IMG/VR virus record: IMGVR_UViG_3300021142_000002
Coordinates: 156,367-220,366 of that record
Reading direction: 5' to 3' (one strand)
DNA length: 64,000 nt
From: a virus
This document shows positions 1-6,057 of the stretch, piece by piece (the first letter of the stretch is position 1; every line of letters begins with the position of its first letter). The translations under genes were made by a program, and so were the position numbers. The notes below the pieces were generated by a model that saw only the letters and a program-made list of their open reading frames with translations, was not told the origin of the DNA and ran no database searches.

Positions 1-166
1 TTGGTGTACGACAATGGATTTTACAATCCCAGCGTTTAATACCGTATCTATCTTCATAACTAGATACTCTGTATTTGTGTAAACCAGCTCTGCACAGTAA
101 ATTAAACCATTTAATGTTTCCTGGCTTAATTACCTCGAACTTCCTGTTGGTTGATAAATCTGCCAT
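1..166 (-). CDS. Hypothetical protein, 3' end outside window
   Basis: Partial gene on the minus strand; the first 55 codons are in the window and the rest lies off the left edge. The start ATG at 164-166 has a good ribosome site (GGAGGG) just upstream and lies inside the 3' end of the dCTP deaminase gene, so the two are translationally coupled. The visible part begins MADLSTNRKFEVIKPGNIKW and is rich in basic and aromatic residues, with two cysteines near the edge (WDCKIHC). No family is recognised. Being the next gene of the same operon it may be co-expressed with nucleotide metabolism, which is inference only. Confidence 0.6.
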   Translation of the reverse strand, partial: MADLSTNRKFEVIKPGNIKWFNLLCRAGLHKYRVSSYEDRYGIKRWDCKIHCRTP

Positions 167-650
167 TGTAGCCCTCCACCTCTTCATGTTCCATGAACAT
201 TAATTTACCAATATTCATTCCATCATAAAATCTTAAGTTATGATACTGTGCCGCATTCATTAATTCTAATACTAATTTACCAGACCATCCTGGCTGAATT
301 AAAATAGCCGCACCATGATCACTACCGCAGCGCCCAAGACTACTATCTAGATAAAAGAATCCAGTAATGTTATTTGGAAGACTAATAGTCTCCTTTAATC
401 CACCTAAAGCAAATTGATTTGGTTTTAGAATCAGATTTTCTTTAAACAAATCAAATTCTGTTAACTGTAGTTTATCTTTTCCTGGAATAATAGTTTGATG
501 AAAGATATCAGGTACAGTTTCTAAATAGATTAAACTATCTAATCTAACATCAACATGTACTGATTTTACTGCATTAGTATCTAATGGTAAACCAGTTACT
601 AAACCAGTATCGACTAAGTTCTTTAATTTCTTTCCAACTATTAAACTCAC
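126..650 (-). CDS. dcd: dCTP deaminase-like protein
   Basis: Probable dCTP deaminase (trimeric dUTPase/Dcd fold), converting dCTP to dUTP in the cytosol as the first step towards dTMP. The 174-residue product carries the family's LGR motif (SSLGRCG, about residues 103-109), then QPGWSG (119-124) followed by KLVLELMN. The glutamate at about 129 aligns with the catalytic Glu of bacterial Dcd in the equivalent PGWSG-LE segment. The length is close to bacterial Dcd (about 190). The start is GTG at 648-650, with GGAG upstream and one-base overlap with the stop of the preceding gene. Family members can also act as bifunctional dCTP deaminase/dUTPase, which cannot be decided here. ThyA at 34899-35741 would use the product after dUTP hydrolysis. 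Confidence 0.82.
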   Translation of the reverse strand: MSLIVGKKLKNLVDTGLVTGLPLDTNAVKSVHVDVRLDSLIYLETVPDIFHQTIIPGKDKLQLTEFDLFKENLILKPNQFALGGLKETISLPNNITGFFYLDSSLGRCGSDHGAAILIQPGWSGKLVLELMNAAQYHNLRFYDGMNIGKLMFMEHEEVEGYNGRFINQQEVRGN

Positions 651-1441
651 TATTTTTTCTCCGCGTTAACATACTTCATTTTTGTATGTGGTTTTTCACT
701 TTCAAAGTTATACAGAATACTTACCATATCTTCATTGGTAACAATAATGTTAGTCAAATCTTTAGGTATGTAATTGAGTATTTTTAATACTCCATTAATC
801 ATATCCAAATCTAATTCCTTTCTGGATACTAATTCATCTAGTAACCTATCTTGATAAGTTAAATAGTTATCAATGTGTTTATAAATATCATAACAATCTA
901 TTGCCTTTGGTGATAAATTATTAAAATTAGCCACTAAAGATCTGCCTAGTCGTACTAAATTCCATGTATTATTAGACATTGTCCCATAGGGAATAGCGGT
1001 AGTGCTAAAGATAGCCTTTCTAAGGCAATGTAATTGCGCTGGCATCATTTTTCTGATAATGTTACGATACACTATCTCGGCCATTAAAAGCTCTCTAGTA
1101 GACACTGGGTAAGCTTCTATGGCATGATCCATTACTATCTTTAATTGAGGATAATAATCTGGCAATGTAAATCCATCTTTACCAATATCTACAGATAAAG
1201 ATAATATTTCGCCTCGCAATATCCCTAAACGATTAAGTACCTTATTTGCAAATACTTTTCTATCAGGAAAGCATAAATGATACGCTTCAATAATAGCTTC
1301 ATTAGATACAGTATAACCTTCTTTTAGACTCTTTACAATGCTTTCAGCTTCTTGTGGAATCTCTTTATTCTTTTTAGCAAGAACCCCTACTGCAGCTATT
1401 AGTTTCCATCTAGCGACATTTGTTTTAACACTGGTTTTCAT
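650..1441 (-). CDS. Hypothetical protein (263 aa)
   Basis: No family recognised. The product is mostly helical by composition, soluble, with a basic N-terminus and lysine-rich C-terminus (NAEKK). It overlaps the upstream gene by four bases (ATGA) and touches the dCTP deaminase gene downstream, so it belongs to a minus-strand operon running from 2011 to the left edge. Nothing in it points to a catalytic activity. It could be a phage-specific regulator or structural accessory, but I have no evidence for either. Confidence 0.7.
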   Translation of the reverse strand: MKTSVKTNVARWKLIAAVGVLAKKNKEIPQEAESIVKSLKEGYTVSNEAIIEAYHLCFPDRKVFANKVLNRLGILRGEILSLSVDIGKDGFTLPDYYPQLKIVMDHAIEAYPVSTRELLMAEIVYRNIIRKMMPAQLHCLRKAIFSTTAIPYGTMSNNTWNLVRLGRSLVANFNNLSPKAIDCYDIYKHIDNYLTYQDRLLDELVSRKELDLDMINGVLKILNYIPKDLTNIIVTNEDMVSILYNFESEKPHTKMKYVNAEKK

Positions 1442-1728
1442 TTGTTTCTCCTAACGATAAAAATTGAACTCGGATAACAATCTCTTATCCAAGATAAATA
1501 AGTTTCTTTATTAGTTCTAAGGTCAATAATCATTTTAGAACTTTTATTAGTTTTAATAGTAAAGAAAAAACCTTCTTTATGAAGATTATCTACCATTAAA
1601 TATAGTTTTAGAATAGCTCTCCCTCGTTTTAAAATAGTTTGTCTATCCTTTGGCAAACTATCTATTTGCTTAATTAAAGAAACTTGCTTAATGAGTTCCT
1701 TAGCAATTAACCCTGTATTAACAGACAT
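1438..1728 (-). CDS. Hypothetical protein (96 aa)
   Basis: Small soluble, basic protein of unknown function, about 20% lysine plus arginine, ending in RRNK. It overlaps the next gene by four bases and the previous one by eleven, which strongly supports translation as part of the operon. No motif recognised. Confidence 0.65.
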   Translation of the reverse strand: MSVNTGLIAKELIKQVSLIKQIDSLPKDRQTILKRGRAILKLYLMVDNLHKEGFFFTIKTNKSSKMIIDLRTNKETYLSWIRDCYPSSIFIVRRNK

Positions 1729-2011
1729 TACTATTAATTTTCCTTTTAAAGATCTCTGCTTCTTTAACTACATCTCCTTTATGTAATTTAATAGACCACC
1801 CATTTTCTTGACATCTATAAAGATAAATGGCTATTTTAATACATCGGCTAATAATAGATGCTCTATTAGGATAGGTAGCTTTTGGATCTTGCTTTTGTAG
1901 GCTTAGCATAAATCCATCTAAGGTATCTATTAATTTTGGATCTTTAAAACAGACATCTACTCTGTGCCTATTCCTTTCTAATCCTTTATTTTCTATTGCT
2001 CTTAGTCCCAT
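1718..2011 (-). CDS. Hypothetical protein, possible ribbon-helix-helix DNA-binding
   Basis: Small 97-residue protein. After a basic N-terminus there is a short beta-like stretch (HRVDVCFKD), followed by a predicted helix and a second helix starting at NRASIISRCIKIAIYLY, an order resembling ribbon-helix-helix repressors. That resemblance is weak and by eye. It is the first gene after the terminator at 2043-2070 and has an AGGAG ribosome site upstream, so it probably heads the operon that ends with dCTP deaminase and the partial gene at the window edge. Confidence 0.6.
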   Translation of the reverse strand: MGLRAIENKGLERNRHRVDVCFKDPKLIDTLDGFMLSLQKQDPKATYPNRASIISRCIKIAIYLYRCQENGWSIKLHKGDVVKEAEIFKRKINSNVC

Positions 2012-2042
2012 TATTATTCTCCTAAATTTTTACAAATAAAAA

Positions 2043-2070
2043 AGAGATAGCAGGATATCCTGCTATCTCT
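2043..2070 (-). terminator. Perfect 28-bp palindrome with T-tract
   Basis: A 28-base perfect inverted repeat lies between two minus-strand genes. Read on the minus strand it is followed directly by a run of Ts, the form of an intrinsic terminator for the gene at 2080-2373. Confidence 0.75.
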
Positions 2071-2079
2071 AGTTATTAC

Positions 2080-2373
2080 TTATTTAAAGTTTTTCTTATT
2101 ATAATGTTCACCCTCAATGTCTTCAATTACTGATAGTTTAGAAATATCACATTTCTGCGCATACAGCTGAATACTGTCTTCAGTTTCAGTCTTTACTTCA
2201 ACTGACCCATGATACACAACTTTAAATACCATTGTTTTGCTTTCAGTCATAAATCGGTTTACTACTTTACCGATAGCGCCTAAATGCTTAGTTTCTAGAG
2301 ATATTACAGTATCTCCAATATCAAATCTAAAGTCCTTGAAGAACTCCTCATGATTAAGACTCTTAATTTTCAT
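2080..2373 (-). CDS. Hypothetical protein, SH3/KOW-like
   Basis: A 97-residue protein of unknown function. Its middle part (FDIGDTVISLETKHLGAIGK, then VFKVVYHG) has the alternating hydrophobic pattern and GD..v...hG..G.V spacing of small SH3-like or KOW-type beta barrels; this is a resemblance only. It is a single-gene unit between two palindromic terminators (2043-2070 and 2500-2535) with its own leader containing a hairpin and a short upstream frame. Confidence 0.6.
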   Translation of the reverse strand: MKIKSLNHEEFFKDFRFDIGDTVISLETKHLGAIGKVVNRFMTESKTMVFKVVYHGSVEVKTETEDSIQLYAQKCDISKLSVIEDIEGEHYNKKNFK

Positions 2374-2398
2374 TGTTCTCCTCGTAAATTCTATCCAT
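2363..2398 (-). CDS. Possible 11-codon leader peptide (uORF)
   Basis: A very short frame (MDRIYEENNEN) starts 25 bases before the ATG of the 2080-2373 gene, has a strong ribosome site (AAAGGAG, eight bases before the ATG), and ends just inside that gene in another frame. The ribosome site of the main gene (GAGGAG) is inside this short frame, so ribosomes reading it would pass over the main start. Could be chance. Confidence 0.3.
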   Translation of the reverse strand: MDRIYEENNEN

Positions 2399-2422
2399 TT
2401 TGCCTCTCCTTTATTGGATTAA

Positions 2423-2443
2423 AGGTGTTAGTTATTAACACCT
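2423..2443 (-). promoter_or_regulatory. Leader hairpin upstream of 2080-2373
   Basis: Perfect 8-bp stem (2423-2430 with 2436-2443) with a 5-base loop, 25 bases before the short upstream frame. It could be an RNA-stability or translation element. The AT-rich region 2444-2499 to its right probably holds the promoter. Confidence 0.4.
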
Positions 2444-2499
2444 AATAGATAATATAAATATTAAAAAATATAGAATAATAAAAAAAAATAAAAAATGAT

Positions 2500-2535
2500 G
2501 TATGGAAATGAGAGCTATAGCTCTCATTTCCATAC
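2500..2535 (-). terminator. Perfect 36-bp palindrome
   Basis: Perfect 36-base inverted repeat directly after the stop of the gene at 2543-3049. On the minus strand it is followed by a T-rich stretch, so it most likely ends that gene's transcript. The neighbouring hairpin 2535-2543/2550-2558 spans the stop codon. Confidence 0.75.
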
Positions 2536-2542
2536 GATTGGA

Positions 2543-3049
2543 CTATGCCGTCCAATCGTTATCATCTTCTTTAACCTGATCTTCCTCCTCCACTGGGAAG
2601 ATCAGGTCCCAGTGGGGTTCTTCAAGTAATACTGGGCGTGGCTTTGTCACGTATTCGCAGTCGCTTAATGCGACTATTCCGGTCCATTGACCGGATTCCC
2701 CCCGGTAATCGGGGTCAGTATACTTCCCCATAACAATGGGGTGACGGCCATCGTCATGGTCATTTTTGCACATTGTGACTCCCTTCACAATGAACTTATG
2801 CCCCTTGGGGCAATATAACATCTGTCCCTCAAAGGCCGTTAGAGACCATATGGCCTCTATGTCTCTTAATAGATCTAAAATTGGTTGCAACTGCCCTTCT
2901 GGGCAGCTGAAAGCAGCGGATATTACTATCCGCTGCATGTTCTCTATATAGAGCAGCATCCATCTGGGGGTGCTCTCTTCCTCATACTCGTGCGAGTATG
3001 TGGCAACAAACTCATTAACCATTTGCATCAAAATTTCAAAAATGTTCAT
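2543..3049 (-). CDS. Hypothetical acidic protein in a hairpin-dense, GC-rich gene
   Basis: A 168-residue acidic protein, unknown family. The middle has CPKGHKF and a third cysteine a few residues later (VTMC), a possible but unproven metal site; the C-terminus is very acidic (EEEDQVKEDDNDW). The ribosome site is AGGAG, eight bases before the ATG. The DNA differs from everything around it: 2641-2760 is about 53% G+C by my count, against about 30% in a line of the nearby gene at 4261. The coding region holds many perfect short-loop stems, for example 2575-2585/2596-2606, 2678-2684/2689-2695, 2771-2777/2786-2792, 2913-2922/2927-2936 and 2983-2990/2993-3000. It is a stand-alone unit with its own leader and terminator, as expected of an acquired gene. 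The leader is shared with 33158-33613. Confidence 0.75.
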   Translation of the reverse strand: MNIFEILMQMVNEFVATYSHEYEEESTPRWMLLYIENMQRIVISAAFSCPEGQLQPILDLLRDIEAIWSLTAFEGQMLYCPKGHKFIVKGVTMCKNDHDDGRHPIVMGKYTDPDYRGESGQWTGIVALSDCEYVTKPRPVLLEEPHWDLIFPVEEEDQVKEDDNDWTA

Positions 3050-3149
3050 ATCAAATCTCCTGCCTCTATGAGGACTTTAAAAGTTATAGTAAGTTGGATT
3101 ACTTATATAAGTTAATCCATTAAAATAATATATACATGAAATTTTTTTT
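3050..3149 (-). promoter_or_regulatory. Duplicated leader/promoter region, copy 1
   Basis: About 100 bases immediately upstream of the ATG of 2543-3049, identical to 33614-33712 except for one T in a T-run. It contains, in minus-strand order, an A-run, an AT-rich TATATATTATTT stretch that could be a promoter, a hairpin made by TGGATT and AATCCA around the palindrome ACTTATATAAGT, a small CCTC-ATA-GAGG hairpin, and the AGGAG ribosome site. Confidence 0.7.
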
Positions 3150-3182
3150 TGAATCCATTTTTAGATAAAAAAAAAGAAATAA

Positions 3183-3220
3183 TATACAGGGATGAGGATT
3201 ATAATCCTCATCCCTGTATA
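3183..3220 (-). terminator. Perfect 38-bp palindrome
   Basis: A 38-base perfect inverted repeat after the stop of the membrane-protein gene at 3234-3515, followed a few bases later on the minus strand by a long T-run. Intrinsic terminator, separating that operon from the 2543-3049 unit. Confidence 0.75.
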
Positions 3221-3233
3221 ATTAATTAAATTA

Positions 3234-3515
3234 TTATTTTACATCAGCACTATTATCTGCAGGTACGGTAGTATCAGTTACTGCAGGAGTGGGTTCTGTC
3301 GATTCTTTAATTTTCAGGCCAGCACCGACTGCAGTTAAGAATGCGCCTGCTGCGCCTAAAAAGTTCCATACGTCAAAATGTTGACTAGTATAAACATTGT
3401 AGCCTTCATAAATGATCGCTGCAAAGGAAAACAATAAAGCCAACCACTTTACTAGGTCATGTGTTTCATTATCTTTGCCAGTTAATATATGGCTAATTGG
3501 ATGATTTTTATCCAT
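3234..3515 (-). CDS. Small membrane protein, holin-like topology
   Basis: A 93-residue protein with two hydrophobic segments (WLALLFSFAAIIYEG and FLGAAGAFLTAVGAGL), a charged N-terminus and an acidic, Thr/Pro-rich tail. Two-segment topology and size fit class II holins, but there is no sequence family I can name and the endolysin is 25 kb away. It is the last gene of the operon that includes the RNA polymerase genes. Confidence 0.6.
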   Translation of the reverse strand: MDKNHPISHILTGKDNETHDLVKWLALLFSFAAIIYEGYNVYTSQHFDVWNFLGAAGAFLTAVGAGLKIKESTEPTPAVTDTTVPADNSADVK

Positions 3516-3524
3516 AATTAATTC

Positions 3525-4247
3525 CTATTGTCTTAAGATGTCTTCAATAGATTCATTTCTTTCACTCTTATTAACTAAGGCTGATGTTAAACCTTCATTA
3601 AAATGAGCACCTAGTAACTTAGCAGTGGTATTACTACTTTGATAAGCTACGGATTTTAATGGTACAAAGATAGGTTTAATTTTGCTATGAGGATCATTAA
3701 GTCTTGGATCGTGTCTAAAGAATTTAGCCCTATCTTCTTTTTGTCTGCACATAGCCACAGTTAATAATTCTAGTAGTGCAGCATCAGCACCTAATTTAGC
3801 ATTACCATGACTTAATGCAGTTTCAAATAAAACTGCATGATCTTCCATAGTAATGTACCAAGGCACTTTACCTTTAGAAATAATCTCATTATAAATACGA
3901 TATACTAAGGTACCAATTCTAATGAGATTAAGATTCTTAATAATGGTATCGCCTGCAATAAAACCAAACTCTAAATATTTCTCACCATGGATATCCACTG
4001 TATTGGTAGTACTTGGTTTAATTTCCATTAAGGTACAAGCATTACTAGTTGCATAATACTTGTCATCAACCGTCATACCGAAGATACCTACAATTCTAAT
4101 AACATCATCAATGGTACATAGACTAGCACTTGTATAATGTTCAGGAATATATATCTTACAAGGATGAACAGCTACTAATGAATCACCTACTTCTTTACAA
4201 GCAGCATGAACTTTAGCAGCATCTCGAATTAAGTGATTAACATTCAT
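3525..4247 (-). CDS. Hypothetical protein (240 aa)
   Basis: Soluble protein, no family recognised. It follows 4251-5630 by three bases and is in the same operon as RNA polymerase beta. Alternating hydrophobic and charged stretches without membrane segments. May be a virion protein or a polymerase-associated protein; position is the only hint. Confidence 0.65.
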   Translation of the reverse strand: MNVNHLIRDAAKVHAACKEVGDSLVAVHPCKIYIPEHYTSASLCTIDDVIRIVGIFGMTVDDKYYATSNACTLMEIKPSTTNTVDIHGEKYLEFGFIAGDTIIKNLNLIRIGTLVYRIYNEIISKGKVPWYITMEDHAVLFETALSHGNAKLGADAALLELLTVAMCRQKEDRAKFFRHDPRLNDPHSKIKPIFVPLKSVAYQSSNTTAKLLGAHFNEGLTSALVNKSERNESIEDILRQ

Positions 4248-4250
4248 CGT

Positions 4251-5630
4251 TTATACCGACATACTTACAATCTGTGATTTTAACCATCTAGCAATTAATC
4301 TAATGCACGCAATGTATAAGGCATAATCTAGATCAGGCTCTTTCATTTCATGTAAGATATTATCAATTTCTAATAAAATATCTTTTACATCAGATCCTTC
4401 AGTTAATGTTCTAGAAACTACTTTAATAACATATTGTACTAGATATTTAGCACCATGATATTCATGCTCTAATGCAGCAGTTAATCTTAATTGCATGGCA
4501 GCTTTATCAACACCTTCCATACCCATAATTAGTGTAGCCATGTAATCTCTGGTTACACGTCTTACTAGAGTAATATCTTCCAGTGTTTCTTTAGCCTTTA
4601 ATTGATTAATTTTCATGGTATAGATATCTGAATACTTTTCTGGATTATTTCTTAAATCCAGATCTCTATCTATAGCTGATGTATTGCCATGGGTAGATAA
4701 GAAACCTAAAGCAGCTTCAGGACTACCGCCTTTGTTTTGAATCCATTCTCTGTAGTTTGGACCATAAACCATTAGGCAATTGCGAGCTAAGTAATCAGTA
4801 TCGTTAAAACTTACTTTAGCTAAGATTTCACCATTAGAAATAGATCTATCATAAGCTAGTGTATCTCTATAGATCTTACCGGCAATAGCAGCTCGCAGTT
4901 TAGCGACCAATGCTCTTAAAGCAGTATCTTCCATTAAAGCTGAACACTTATCAGTTTTTTCATTTTGTATTCCAGTTAATAATAGGAAATACAAAATAGA
5001 TCTAGGCAGGCTTAACTGCGCCGTATCAATAGCATCTGGAATCGTTCTAGCTTCAGAGATAATATCTTTAAGATACTCAGTCGCCTTAGCGTCCAGTAAG
5101 TTAGAGCCTGTTTTAATTAGATCTTCAATTTCAGCTGAGGTAAAATCTTCAGCTAATCTTTTTGATAATTCATAACATTCAGACGATACAAAAGGAATAG
5201 TATCTTTATAAGGATCTAATAACTGAGTAAATAATTCATCAGTTAAAATACTAGGCATTTCAATTAACTTAATATTGCCCAGTAACCCTACGCTAGCTAA
5301 AGCACTTTCTTTTCTAACCTCTTCAACTTCTTTAACAATTGCTCTGCAATGGGGGTTGACTACATTCTTTGCTGTATCAATAATGTTTCCCATCACAATA
5401 GCAATCTTTTTAACACAGGCGGTTTCATAACCTGAATGTGTACCAAATGTATTATTGCCTTCAATTGATAAATCCATAATCCTTTCATCAGTCCCTGTAT
5501 CATTAATACAAGTTAATGTTTTAAAGATAAGATCTAATGCTGAGGCTTGTACCGGCATCAGTGCTTTACCACTATAAGTAGCTGCACTGACAATATGACT
5601 TGTTTCATTTAAAACCTTTCTGGTAATCAT
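4251..5630 (-). CDS. Hypothetical protein (459 aa)
   Basis: Long, largely helical soluble protein without a motif I recognise. I looked for beta' C-terminal motifs (trigger loop, bridge helix) because of the neighbouring polymerase genes and found none. It lies between the 67-residue gene at 5644-5847 and the gene at 3525-4247 with spacers of 13 and 3 bases, so it is co-transcribed with RNA polymerase beta. Confidence 0.7.
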   Translation of the reverse strand: MITRKVLNETSHIVSAATYSGKALMPVQASALDLIFKTLTCINDTGTDERIMDLSIEGNNTFGTHSGYETACVKKIAIVMGNIIDTAKNVVNPHCRAIVKEVEEVRKESALASVGLLGNIKLIEMPSILTDELFTQLLDPYKDTIPFVSSECYELSKRLAEDFTSAEIEDLIKTGSNLLDAKATEYLKDIISEARTIPDAIDTAQLSLPRSILYFLLLTGIQNEKTDKCSALMEDTALRALVAKLRAAIAGKIYRDTLAYDRSISNGEILAKVSFNDTDYLARNCLMVYGPNYREWIQNKGGSPEAALGFLSTHGNTSAIDRDLDLRNNPEKYSDIYTMKINQLKAKETLEDITLVRRVTRDYMATLIMGMEGVDKAAMQLRLTAALEHEYHGAKYLVQYVIKVVSRTLTEGSDVKDILLEIDNILHEMKEPDLDYALYIACIRLIARWLKSQIVSMSV

Positions 5631-5643
5631 TAGTATACTCCTT

Positions 5644-5847
5644 TTAAACAGCTAGTTCAGATAATAAAGCAGCGGCTACTAATTCTTCAGTTTCACTTTC
5701 TGCTAAAGGAGATTTACCTATTTTATCACCAATCATTTCTTTTAAAATAGCAGTCCCTAATGAGACTGCACAAGCGATTGTTTTCTTAGTAATGATTTGT
5801 TTTTCTGGTAACTTTTCTTCTACTACTAAATTTAGATCATCCATCAT
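5644..5847 (-). CDS. Hypothetical small acidic protein (67 aa)
   Basis: Small protein starting MMDDLNLVVEEKLPEKQ with a hydrophobic central helix and a C-terminal ETEELVAAALLSELAV helix. It begins one base after the stop of RNA polymerase beta exon 2 and has a GAGGA ribosome site overlapping the end of that exon. Unknown function; possibly a small accessory subunit given the coupling. Confidence 0.6.
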   Translation of the reverse strand: MMDDLNLVVEEKLPEKQIITKKTIACAVSLGTAILKEMIGDKIGKSPLAESETEELVAAALLSELAV

Positions 5848-6057
5848 TTATCCTCTTTTATATTTTAAACCCATTTGTTTAGAAAGCTCTTTTAGTACGG
5901 TATTCATAACACCCATAATTTCTGGAGAAACTACGATACGTGCAGCAACGGCATAAAATCCAAATAAAGCATCGACTTTAATGCCATTTCTAGCAATAAT
6001 GGGTGAGGTAGAAACTCGGCTAATAGTAGATTTTAACTGATTAGCAAACACGACTTT
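5848..6057 (-). CDS. RNA polymerase beta subunit, exon 2 (spliced)
   Basis: Last 69 codons of the beta gene, joined to exon 1 (7699-11481) by removal of the group I intron 6058-7698. Taken alone it could be read as a 67-codon gene from a GTG at 6049-6051, but the frame continues upstream to AAA-GTC at the splice point. Joined, the sequence reads ...CGD-KVVFANQLKSTIS, which lines up with GDKMAGRHGNKGVIS of bacterial beta. Both active-centre lysines of that motif are kept (about K1262 and K1270 of the spliced protein), whereas the RHGN part is replaced by AN-QL. The following VDALFGFYAVAARIV...GVMNT matches the layout of VDIVLNPLGVPSRMNIGQ. The spliced protein would be 1330 residues; the remaining C-terminal part is encoded at 29708-30373. 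Confidence 0.8.
   Translation of the reverse strand, partial: KVVFANQLKSTISRVSTSPIIARNGIKVDALFGFYAVAARIVVSPEIMGVMNTVLKELSKQMGLKYKRG

Noticed and set aside
4251-5630. Possible beta' C-terminal part next to the polymerase genes
   Set aside because: No bridge-helix, trigger-loop or clamp motif could be found; kept as unknown.
5848-6051. Independent 67-codon gene starting with GTG
   Set aside because: Its sequence completes the beta motif GDK...NQLK..IS after intron removal; no ribosome site is seen before the GTG.
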